Shown here in pieces: positions 10,342 through 20,765 of a DNA stretch of 64,000 bases. Where the stretch lies: NCBI GenBank assembly GCA_910589415.1, contig OU342632.1, positions 39,817,637 to 39,881,636 of the forward strand. The letters are read 5' to 3'. Under the pieces are notes generated by a model. That model did not search any database and was not told the DNA's origin. It was given only the letters and a program-made list of their open reading frames with translations. This DNA is from Malachius bipustulatus. Taxonomy: Eukaryota > Arthropoda > Insecta > Coleoptera > Melyridae. How positions within the stretch are numbered: position 1 is the stretch's first letter; each line of letters opens with the position of its first letter. The translations under genes and the position numbers were made by a program.

Positions 10342-13300
10342 ATGGTTAGCTTGTCGAGAAGTGTTAATACAAATTCTGGGGTATGTAAATATTTTCCCTT
10401 CAGCATACAAATATTTAACAACTCTTACTTTTTAGGGTGCCACTTTCCTTGGCGATTCGGTAAACATGGACGATCGAGAATATTTGCAGCCCATACTGGA
10501 ATCGTACGGGATATTCAAACCGTTGAAAACTATTCCGGCCTTTATCATTCACAGTTTATGCGTTTTGGCTTTGGAAATTTTGGCAATAGTTTATGCAGTA
10601 CTTCATCCAGATGCAGGTCATCAGTGTAGGGAGTACTTTATCATAATTTATGCTCATGCTGGACTGTATGTTGTCACTTTGGTAAGTTTGATTTATTTGC
10701 AGTTTGGGTCATTATTAGTCATTAAATTATTCAAGATATCGAACTCTCAATAAGGCTTGCGAGTTGTATTTCTCAGTATGTACTTTATGAGTATGACCTT
10801 GCTTGCATTTTAGATCTACCAATAACTTGGAGTTATTGACGTGTTTCTAAATACCCAGTGTTGAGCAACAATGTCAGCATATACTGTTTCTAAAATAACA
10901 ATGACCACAGTCATCTCTGTCATGTCTCAAAATCAGTGGTTTAGGTCAACATTGACCATAGAAAGTTGATGCTAAATTATCATGTTGAGTACTCAATGAC
11001 AGATGGTATTGGTGTTATTGTCATTTATTCATAAACCATGCAACTTGTCATTTTATAGGAATGTTGAAAAACTCGTGGAAAAAATCAACATAGTTCAAAG
11101 CCGACAGCTGCTGGCAGCAAACCGGAAGTCAACATCGCTGAACGTCACGCTGTTTTAAAAAGCGCTGCTAGCTGCTGCCAAGGTCATCCAGCTACTGCAA
11201 TCTACGCTTTTTCAAAACAGCTCTATTGGTGTCGCTGTGTATTCCTTTTTTGACGGTTTTCAATATAAGGGTTGTTACAATAGGACAACATACACCCGAT
11301 ACCTACCTAAAAAGATAAGATTAAAAGAATGGTATCAGCATGTAAGCTAGTAGTTTGTTTTGACAGTTGACAATAATGACAGTTCAGCAGCACAGCTAAT
11401 TTTGGCGCGTTCAATAAACACACATTGGCTGTCAAAACAGCGATTTTGCTGTCAACTCAGCAGCTGACGGCTTTGAACGCAACCTATGATACATACGGTG
11501 TCTACATGATGTATTGTAGTTGTAGATGTGCGAAGTACACGTTTTTGTTATGACATTTTGAATGTCATGAAGTGTCTGCAACATGTCGGAAACAAATGTC
11601 GTATAAGTATGCGATCAGCCTTAATTTGTCAAAATTCTGCTGTCTCATATCATCGACACACTCCCTGAATGGTAAATCCATTTTGACTTTTATGATAAGT
11701 ACTTATTTCACTTTTTAGGATAAATTTTTTTCCATAAATCAATGAATTTATTTAAGATACTTATGCGTAATAATATTATGATGACACATTAGTGAATGCG
11801 ACACTAATAAGTCAAATTGTGGTGACAATATTAGAACTATCATTCAAAAACTAAAACCAAAAACCACAGACAATAATGAGAGTGCAAAATCTACTTTTCC
11901 AACTTGCTGGTGTCAATGTTGCCAGCTGTAAATTTTTTCTCACCTCTATTTTTAATGTTCTTTGAAAAGGGATTTAATTGTGTTCAAACCATTTTAACAC
12001 ATAGCTGCTGTAACATTTGTCTTAAAATGTCGTTTTATATTTGAATTTCGTAATAATTTTGATTTGTGCAGGGGTAATTAGAATTTGAAGTTGTCAATGG
12101 AAATTTAGAGTAAAATGGAAAAAAATTAAAGCAGATATATTATTCTTTTTCGATACTGAATAATAACGTGTCATTCATTTTTTGCCACGAGTGTTTCAAC
12201 ACTTGTAAAGGCAGCTAGCAGCTGACTACTGAGCTTGTTGACTTGTTGGTAGAATAGAAATTGAAACAAAGTTACCATCAGCTTCAGTGATGAAGGAAAT
12301 TTATTCAATAGAATGAGAATATGCAAGATTATTATTACAGGATTATTACTGTTACCACTTTACAAATAGTTGAAAGCAACTTTTAAAGATTTCAAGCCAA
12401 AATAATTTTGCAAGAATTGAAATGTTTTGGATTTAGGTACCTACATAGTTAGTTGTGATTTGACAACTGAAAATTAAATTCTTTAAATCATCAGGAAATC
12501 TCATTATAATGTCAATATAACGTCATGTAAAAACTAATTTTAGTGCATATTCTTATTCTGAACGATGATTTCTTGAATGGTTTGAATCGAATGTTATTTT
12601 TGCTTCACACTCAAATTTTTCTTCAAGAATATCCAGAAAAACGACACCTGAACAAAGCTAATGACCTGGCTTAGGTGATATAATATCATAATAAGAGTTG
12701 TGTAATTTTATATTTCCGCTAGGATGTGCGGAATCAGTATTTTGCCATCAGGACATCACCATAAAAATAATTACATCGAATTATGTTGAAGGATTATAAA
12801 ATAGGCCAGTCAAAAATTTAATTTCACATTTTTATTTTTGAAATCGCGATATCTCACAAACGATCGGTCTTATGAAAAAAACTATAAGAACATTTCTTGT
12901 AGGAAATTTTATGATCGACAATTTTCATTAGAACTATTTTTATGCTAAGTTCACCCTTGAGATATTTGCGAATTTTTATCTTCATATTTTGGTTAGACCT
13001 AAGAGTGGTCATCACCACGCCGGTTCTTTTGCATTTTTTTTTCTCTAGTATAAAATCGTTTTTTTTTTACTTGCTGGATTATACAGGATGATCAGTAACT
13101 CGCGCACTCCGAATACAGGGCGATATCGAGCCCATTAAATTTCAGGATATTCTGCAAAAAAAAAAATTGAATCCAACGGCTGGTTTTCAAGTTACAGTAG
13201 AGTTTCCCTCATCCGAGTTCCGAGTTTAAAGGTAATTTTTTCAATAACCTTGATAAAAATTAATGAAAAATTCAGGTTACTGTAATGTCTGGAACGGATA

Positions 13301-15228
13301 CCATATAATTCATCAATTTTTTCCCACAAAACCACTATTACAGAGGAATTGAGAATGTTGGAAATTGATACCATACCTAAATCTGAACGAAATTTGAAGT
13401 TTGGCAACCGCCTAAACTCAACTTAGAATATAAAATATTCAAACGCATTCGTTGCTATGGAAATAAAAATAATAACAATACTATTGAGTTTTCTATGAAG
13501 TTGTTAAATAAAGTACTTATTATCTATCAATAAATTCTTCTATAAACCTTCTAAAGTACTTTATTTAAACTAAAACTCTCCAAACCTCTATACAATATTT
13601 TCAAAACTGAATTGTTTACATCAAAATTCTAATAATAATTGTAACTAAGTTATTTCAAAAACAAATCAAAAACAATAAAATAAAACTACTGCGATGCATT
13701 TCCAACAAATACCTCTAACCCGGACTTATTCACATGTTCAGTGGAGTGTTGCCACCTTTTTTTTTACAAAAATGGTCATATCTTTGAAAGAAAAGAACTT
13801 AAAACACTGCACTAAGAAAATTTACCACTCTTAAAAAGTGAAGTTTACCAGCATTCGCGAGTTACTGATCACCCTGTATAAAAATAATTAATTAAAATTA
13901 AAAAATAAAACAAATTTATTTCCTTGAACCTACTTGATATCTGTCAAGAAATGTTTTTTTTTTAATGCATTATAAAGGATTCTTCAGCACGACTTAAAAA
14001 AAAAAAACTTTAGGAATTAAACGTGATTTAAAGGCTTCAAGAGGAATTCCAATGTCTAAACAACAACTTGGTCTTTCAAACTGGTTACTCAGCGACTTTC
14101 TCAAACACCACCACCAGATACGCCGATATAATAATCCTTCCTGATATTTTTACTTCTTTTGGGTTGAGAGAATCCTCATGCTTGTAAAAAATCATAAAGG
14201 AACTAAGTCCATCTTTGTATGGCCATGAGAAAAGTAATAAAAAAATAACACATGTTTTGAATTAACCCCTCAAACTATAAATGATAGCACCTAAACAATA
14301 CAATATACCGTGCGAATACTGAGTCTTTATACATAGGCAAATTGTCCTGTACAATTAAGTTGAATACTGAACATTTTATCCATAGGGAAATAAATTGTTA
14401 TAGGCTCTATTTCAATGAGTTACCATAGATACCTTTGTTTTGTTATCAACAATCGCATTGAAACAGTTTACCATAGCAACTATTATTTTCAATTCGTCTA
14501 TGCATAGAGTCTATGCACACTTCTTGCTTATGATAATTATTAATTATTATTACTTTCTTTAAACTTAGATACTGGATCAAATTGCTCGTTCAAAGCACTA
14601 CAGTCTAAGGATGAACGGATATTTAGAGTTCTACAGGAAAACACAAAACCATCATCGACTTCCTCATTATATCGTTAGCATATGGAGTGTTATTGTGCTG
14701 GTTTTGAATGCAGCCTTGCAACATTACTACCCTGATAACTTTGCTGAGAAATGTCTAAAAGGCGGTGCTCTATCGCCTATCGGATATCTCTGTGGATTTA
14801 TTACTGTTGAATTCTGCCTTCTCATGCACATCAATATAAGCTACATTTGTAAGTATCTGGTAAATTTACTTTAAATATGATATCTGACAAAAAATTATTG
14901 CCAATTCTAGTGAAAGTTAAATCATTCAATACTCAAAAAGCTCCCCCAGACGTTCAAAGAGAAGAATGGAACGCTTGCAGTGCCCCAGAAAGTTTCTCAC
15001 AAGGAGAGGTAGGGTACAGACAGCTGGGCGATAAAATGTATGACTTATTAGAAAAGCAGGTAATATTATATGAATCCAATTTTTATATAGGCTTGTCTGA
15101 TGAACTAATTTTATTTAAAGGCTGATTTGATAAGACATCTAAAGGACCATAATGCAAAACTGGGAGAAAAATTGATGATTCTGAGTGCCCAACAACAAGC
15201 AAGACAACATCAGAATGATCCTTCATAA
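10342..15228 (+). CDS. TMEM192: transmembrane protein 192 (lysosomal membrane)
   Basis: Five exons join in frame: 10342-10380, 10436-10681, 14569-14848, 14911-15059, 15121-15228. The product is 273 residues; human TMEM192 has 271. There are four hydrophobic segments: IPAFIIHSLCVLALEILAIV, EYFIIIYAHAGLYVVTL, HYIVSIWSVIVLVLNAAL and GYLCGFITVEFCLLMHINIS. A soluble C-terminal tail ends in a coiled region (YDLLEKQADLIRHLKDHNAK). In vertebrates this is an abundant late endosome/lysosome membrane protein that dimerises. The start ATG opens a short basic leader in frame with exon 2; an alternative start is the ATG of MDDRE at 10466. A poly-A signal AATAAA lies at 15436-15441. Intron 2 is nearly 3.9 kb and holds two mobile elements. 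Confidence 0.88.
11094..11477. mobile_element. MITE-like inverted-repeat element in TMEM192 intron 2
   Basis: TTCAAAGCCGACAGCTGCTG at the left is mirrored by CAGCAGCTGACGGCTTTGAA at the right, with one mismatch. Further inverted pieces follow (GCTGTTTTAAAAAGCG / TCAAAACAGC). No coding sequence is present. The target duplication is not resolved and the family is unknown. Confidence 0.6.
13084..13876. mobile_element. TA-CAGG element, GATCAGTAACTC family, copy 2
   Basis: The left end is TA-CAGGATGATCAGTAACTC and the right end is GAGTTACTGATCACCCTG-TA. It shares ends and flanking interior (GCACTCCGAATA) with the 1835-2294 copy. The interior also matches near the right end (GGACTTATTCACATGTTC here, CGAACTTATTCACATGTTCG there). 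At 793 bp it is the fuller copy, but it still lacks a transposase. It lies in TMEM192 intron 2. Confidence 0.8.
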
Positions 15229-15441
15229 AAATTGTACTTTATACTTTGTGATATTTTATAGAATCTTTATCTTTTTAACAAACTGACCTATCTCAGGTAA
15301 TCTCATATTCATTCTTCATTGTTAATACATTAATTTGATTTGTTATCAATTATACTCATATACAAATGTAAATATGAATTATTATGAACACTACATGTTA
15401 AGTTAGTGGTAATAATTGATTTTGATGATGGTTATAATAAA

Positions 15442-16076
15442 GATTTTTCTTCATTATTTCATCAAAAACATAGAGTAAGAAATTATTGTATTTTTTAAGC
15501 AATAAATTTAACATAACTTAGGTGCTAGAGTGCAAATTTTTCAAACATGTTTTAAACTGAAATTTGTATAACATGTTGATTACATTTTGACAATATATGA
15601 ATACATAAATGTAATTATCAAAATGCTGAAGTTTAGTTTTTTGTATCGTTTTAACACCTATCGACCTACCTACTCCAATTCTTCACTTTTCTATTGGAAT
15701 TGTTGCTTAGATGAACTATCTAAAGTTACCACTAAGAGTTCTTTCCAGCAATGTGGAATATGTAGTGTGGAACTACTTCGAAGTTCTAACGTTCTATTTC
15801 TGGAACTTCCCAGTTAGCAGTAGCTTTCACATCCTGACGGTCTATATGTCGAGGATTGGTTCTCGAATTTTTCTCTAAACGTCGCGCCTGTTTATAGGTG
15901 GCTAGAAGTATTGAGGAGGTATATGAAACCTGCATGGGTTACCGTAGGTGCGGCCTAGCACATGTCCCTCATGCTAAGGCAACTGCAATGCTTCCACCAA
16001 CCCGAGGGTGGAGTCTAACGCTCCACCCGTCCGTCATATGGCCGACTTCTTGTCAGATGTAATGTGCCGATGTAAC
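15442..16076. other. intergenic, one GC-richer island of unknown origin
   Basis: Positions 15870-16060 are less AT-rich than the surroundings (CATGGGTTACCGTAGGTGCG, then GAGGGTGGAGTC near 16003). They look like a retroposed or LINE-derived fragment, but no protein or tRNA-like box could be confirmed. Confidence 0.3.
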
Positions 16077-16213
16077 AATATTTATTTAACTTTACCTTAG
16101 TTTTACCTGTTAAAAAAAATCAATAAAGTAGGTAGGTACTCTGCTACAAAAAAGTAAGGAGGTACTTTAATTTTTTTAAGCAGGTAAAACCAAGACAAAG
16201 TTAAATAAATATT
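16077..16213. mobile_element. short palindromic MITE
   Basis: AATATTTATTTAACTTT followed by GTTTTACCTG at the left is mirrored by CAGGTAAAAC and AAAGTTAAATAAATATT at the right. The arms are about 40 bp, with a loop containing GTAGGTAGGTAC. It abuts the following CAGGG composite. Confidence 0.6.
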
Positions 16214-16298
16214 CCTAAATAGGCTTCATAAAATACAGAAAACTTTGAGATCCTGTGTGTAACTCTTTAAATAACTCAAATCGAACATTATAGGTATA

Positions 16299-17071
16299 CA
16301 GAGGGTGTCCCAGCTTATTCGAAGCGGTCTCTGTAGGCCAAACGATGGATTTTTTCCAAAAAAAATTTGCAAATTCAAGTACAGAATCACAATGGCCATT
16401 ATTTAAAATTATTTTGGAGTATACAGAGTGTTCCATATAACAGTGGCATATCAAAGTTATGTTTTTTTAAATGGAATGCTTCTATGTTATTGCATTTTTA
16501 GATTGTCTGAGAAGAGTAAATGAGATTGGCTTTTACAGTTGGTGTTTAAATTCAGAAGTTTTTGAGTTATAAACAAGTGAAAATCGTCATTTTTCAAGTT
16601 CAAGGCCCTGTACAACGAAAACGGCTCAAGATAGAGAAAATCGTCAAATAAAAAAATCAAAGAAAGTACAAATGTTTCTATACCATAGGATAGTACATAA
16701 AAAGTTAAAATAGGGACATGTAAGCCGTTTTTCTCTATCTTGAACCGTTTTCGTTGTACAGGGTCTTAAACTTGAAAAATGACGACTTTCACTTGTTTAT
16801 TATAACTCAAAAACTTCTGAATTTAAACACCAACTGTAAAAGCCAATCTTATTTTCTCTTCTCAGACAATCTAAAAATGCAATAACATAGGAGCATTCCA
16901 TTTAAAAAAACATAACTTTGATATGCCACTGTTATATGGGACAGTCTGTATACTCCAAAATAATTTTAAATTATGGCCATTGTGATTCTGTACTTGAATT
17001 TTCAAAAAGTTTTTTGAAAAAGTTCATCGTTCGGCCTACAGAGACCGCTTCGAATAAGCTGGGACACGCTG
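16299..17071. mobile_element. composite CAGGG element, A arms around B core, copy 1
   Basis: The outer ends are TA-CAGAGGGTGTCCCAGCTT and the inverse AAGCTGGGACACGCTG-TA. A-type arms (125 and 123 bp; GAAGCGGTCTCTGTAGGCCA) surround a core with its own TA-CAGAGTG...CAGTCTG-TA ends at 16424-16948. This core is about 110 bp shorter than the sister copy at 17276-17911 because its centre is deleted. Short open frames on both strands follow from the palindrome and are not genes. Confidence 0.82.
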
Positions 17072-17152
17072 TATATGAAGTTTTTTTTACTAGCTCTCAC
17101 CTCTTTCATTTGTCACAATTTGATGGTGAGCTAATATAAATCGCCCTGTATA

Positions 17153-18034
17153 CAGGGTGTCCCAGCTTATTCGAAGCGGTCTCTGTAGGCCAAACGATTG
17201 ATTTTTTTCAAAAAAAATTTGCAAATTCAAGTACAGGATCACAATGGCCATAATTTAAAATTATTTTGGAGTATACAGAGTGTCCCATATGACAGTGGCA
17301 TATCAAAGTTATGTTTTTTTAAATGGATGCGCCTATATATGTAATTGCATTTTTAGATTGTCTGAGAAGAGAAAATAAGATTGGCTTTTACAGTTGGTGT
17401 TTAAATTCAGCAGTTTTTGAGTTATAAACAAGTGAAAATCGTCATTTTTCAAGTTCAAGGCCCTGTACAACGAGAACGGCTGAAGATAGAGAAAAACGGC
17501 TTACATGTCCCTATTTTAACTTTTCATGTACTATCCTATGATGTAGATGAAATGTTTATGGAGGGTGATCAAAAATTTGAAAAATTCTGAGATTTCTCCA
17601 CGCGTCGCCAAATAAAAAAATCAAAGAAAGTGCAAATGTTTCTATCCCATAGGATAGTACATAAAAAGTTAAAATAGGGACATGTAAGCCGTTTTTCTCT
17701 ATCTTGAACCGTTTTCGTTGTACAGGGCCTTGAACTTGAAAAATGACGATTTTCACTTGTTTATAACTCAAAAACTTCTGAATTTAAACACCAACTGTAA
17801 AAGCCAATCTTATTTTCTCTTCTCAGACAATCTAAGAATGCAATAACATAGGCGCATTCCATTTAAAAAAACATAACTTTGATATGCCACTCTCATATAT
17901 GGGACACTCTGTATACTCCAAAATAAAATTAAATTATGGCCATTGTGATTCTGTACTTGAATTTTCAAAAAGTTTTTTGAAAAAGTCCATCGTTTGGCCT
18001 ACAGAGACCGCTTCGAATAAGCTGGGACACCCTG
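17153..18034. mobile_element. composite CAGGG element, A arms around B core, copy 2
   Basis: This is a second copy of the same composite in tandem, 81 bp after the first. The outer ends are TA-CAGGGTGTCCCAGCTTAT and its inverse. Arms of exactly 123 bp on each side flank the B core at 17276-17911 (636 bp), whose ends are TA-CAGAGTGTCCCATATG and its inverse. The B core carries ATATCAAAGTTATG near each end and a nearly complete palindrome. It is non-coding. Confidence 0.85.
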
Positions 18035-19284
18035 TATAGTTACAAAATTAATTAACAGTTTTTAATACGGATAAAATACTCATGTCCCTCGCTCGTGCGT
18101 GCTAAGAATTTTTTTTGTAAGGTTCTTGAGTCATTTAATTTGCAAATTTGCTACTTTCTAAGAAAAATCTATTTGTGAATTTTTGGAAAGTTAACAACTT
18201 TACAGAGTTTTCCTAAATAAATGGGAAAATTTTTAGGGAGTGATTCCTCAGCTCATTCTAAGGAAAACATTTTCCATTAACGTGTGAGTGTCCGGAAATG
18301 CATAATTTTTGTGGTATGCAGACGAGTGTCAAAAAATAAGCTTTTTCTACTCTTATTAAATAATATTCCAATTATTAAACTTTTTGGATCAATAATTAAG
18401 AAAGGTTATTAATTCGTAGGTAACCGGCGGCTCTTGTCCAGTAATTCATAAAATTCGCTCGTGGATCAATCAAAAGCTGTAAATTTTATAAACAGAGCAA
18501 AGCTGTGAATAGGAACGATAACTTACATTTCTCAGAATCCACGCGTGCGCAGTCGATATACTCAGTAGGTATATACTGGAAGTTGTTCCAATCCAAGCAG
18601 TAAAATAAAAAATATATATTTTGATTAAATTTTTTTTTTTTTTTAAGTATACTCGTATAGTATTACATTCGCGATTATGGCCATTATTTGTATCCCCAAA
18701 AAGGCGCATTTGCGGACCCGAGTTAATAGGAGTTTTTTCCTTAGAATGAGCCAAATAAGGAATAACCACATAAAATTTTTCGCACTTATTTATTTAAGAG
18801 AACCTGTATATTATGCAAGTTTCTTTCCCGGTCGGATCAAAAATGGCGGCTAACGCATAAGTTTGATCTCGGATTTGTTTTATAAATCCAGTCAGTTAAC
18901 TATCTGAATAGGAAATAACATTATCACCTGAATGTGATTCCGTGTTGCTGGTCATGCGTAGTTTAAAGAGCAGAGAGGTCTAATAGTGCACTGAACATCT
19001 AACCTTATTTATGGTTTAGTTGAATGACATCATTTTGACGACTTAATCGACGTATGACATAAGACATAACTGGGACAGCTGATTTTTATAAATGTTTTAT
19101 GGGCTATGGGAGAAACATCATTAGGGATTAGGGTATGATGATTGATGATAATAATGCCAATGACAAACAAAAATTAATAATAATTATTGGTTTTGATTTT
19201 GAATTTTGATTCTTTTTCGTTATAAATAAGTAATTTTTAGTTTTTTAGTTATTACATTTACATTATAATTATAAATTTTGGAAA
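18035..19284. other. intergenic and BLOC1S6 upstream region
   Basis: No exon or bounded repeat is recognised. A T-run lies at about 18630-18644. The last 200 bp is AT-rich and presumably includes the BLOC1S6 promoter and 5' untranslated region; there is no clear TATA box. Confidence 0.35.
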
Positions 19285-20620
19285 ATGAGTTCATCAAGCA
19301 AAGATAGTATGGCTGTTGAAAGCAAATCTTCTGATCAAAGGTTGTTATTGTTATTCTCATCATATTTGTAAATTTCTGCATACACTTTACAACTTTATTT
19401 TGTTATTAATATTATAAATAATTTTGGGTTTGCTTCTAAATATTTCGACTTTCAGATCGCTCCCCCCAGATTTATACAAAAACAGCTCTACTCTCTTATC
19501 ATCCGGAATTTTAGGTCTCTACGAACAGCCTTTGAAAAATGTCCAAAAACATTTAAATGAAATAACGTAAGCTATAAAAATCAGCTGAAAGGGGATATGA
19601 TGAAAATTTAACTGCATGATATCATTTTCAGAATTAAACAGGAAGCGCTACATAAAGAAATTCATGAACAGAATCTCAAGTTAGCTGCAGTTACTCACGA
19701 TGATGATTTGAAATATCTTATGAATAAGACGAGCATTTGCGTGAACAAACTGAACAACATCAAAAAGGATATGCGATATTTACATGAAAAAAGTGTAAAA
19801 TTGAAAGTACGTCTAACTTTGTAATTGTAAAGCAACAACTGAGTTTTAATTAGTTTTCATTCTCCCCTTTACGAAAGTGTAACTTTCTGTCTTGATAAGG
19901 CAACCGAAAGCGAAAGTAAAACATCCTAGGCGATAGGTTGCTAGGTGGTTGCTAGCTATGAAAAACTTTCGTGGCCTGGACAAAAAAGTAGAAATTATCA
20001 GTTTGATTAACGTTTATTTAGATGGAAAATTGAATGTAAAACTACAATAAAAAATTCCAGTAAATCTTTCTGTAACATATAAATAATTATTATTGTATGT
20101 TCCAGAAAGATTTACTGGAATTTGCAGCTTCTTGAATGAAATTCATTTTGAACTAAACTACGATCAAAGATTCTAAAATTATAGCGGTACAGAGTTTTAA
20201 ACTTGACAGTGTCATAAATTAATAACTTAAAACTATCGTTACTATGGTAATGTTAAAAACATGGCACCTTATAATAATTCCATTGTTATCGCTGAATCGT
20301 ATTATTTTACTCATTTCTTCTTAATCCGTGGTTAATATGGCAAGGGGAGAATGAAAAGTTTAATACATTACACGCTACGAAAGCTCTTTCAGGTGCTCGG
20401 AGTTTTTAAATATCCTCGGCTACGCTACGCTTCGCCTCGGCTATTCAAAAGACCTCGCACCTAAAAGTGAACTTTCGTAGCTTGTAATGTAAATAACTAT
20501 TTATTCCAGAAACGTGCCTTGAGGTTACAACAAATATGCAAAGATAGGGAAATCCAAAGAGATATTAATTTAAAGAAAGAAGAAGACTTAATCGCTGGTT
20601 CGAAAGTCACATCCAGCTAG
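19285..20620 (+). CDS. BLOC1S6: BLOC-1 complex subunit 6 (pallidin)
   Basis: Four exons join in frame: 19285-19340, 19456-19566, 19632-19806, 20510-20620. The product is 150 residues, within the size range of pallidin. The diagnostic stretch is NNIKKDMRYLHEKSVKLKKR followed by ALRLQQ, which matches the conserved pallidin coiled-coil (in vertebrates an IRKEML..LHEKT..LKKRALKLQQ pattern). An upstream helix contains GLYEQPLKNVQKHLNEITIK. Pallidin is a subunit of BLOC-1, which acts in cargo sorting to lysosome-related organelles such as pigment granules, and it binds syntaxin. Intron 3 holds a 649-bp repeat that ends only a few bases before the last exon. The 3' end is convergent with the proteasome gene; AATAAA is at 20695-20700. 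Confidence 0.88.
19854..20502. mobile_element. 649-bp dispersed repeat, copy 1 (BLOC1S6 intron 3)
   Basis: It is almost identical, by eye about 97-98 per cent, to 27533-28173. It contains three inverted repeats: TTTTCATTCTCCCCTT at the start mirrored by AAGGGGAGAATGAAAA near 20343; a central hairpin around AATTCCAGTAAATCTTTCTG near 20055-20121; and TACATTACACGCTACGAAAG mirrored by CTTTCGTAGCTTGTAATGTA at the end. It has no coding capacity. It looks like two MITEs side by side that moved, or were copied, as one unit. Confidence 0.8.
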
Positions 20621-20765
20621 CCTTGTATTGTACCTACACCTGCATAAAAGGACCAAATCTATATTTATGTCTTAAGATTGAAATATTTTATATAAATAAA
20701 TACACACAACAAATATTTTAAAAGTTCATTTATTATTATTAATGTAATATAAAAATTGAAAATAT

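Noticed and set aside
16215..17139. Related 73-79-codon frames on opposite strands
   Set aside because: They are the same palindromic arm read from both sides, not genes.
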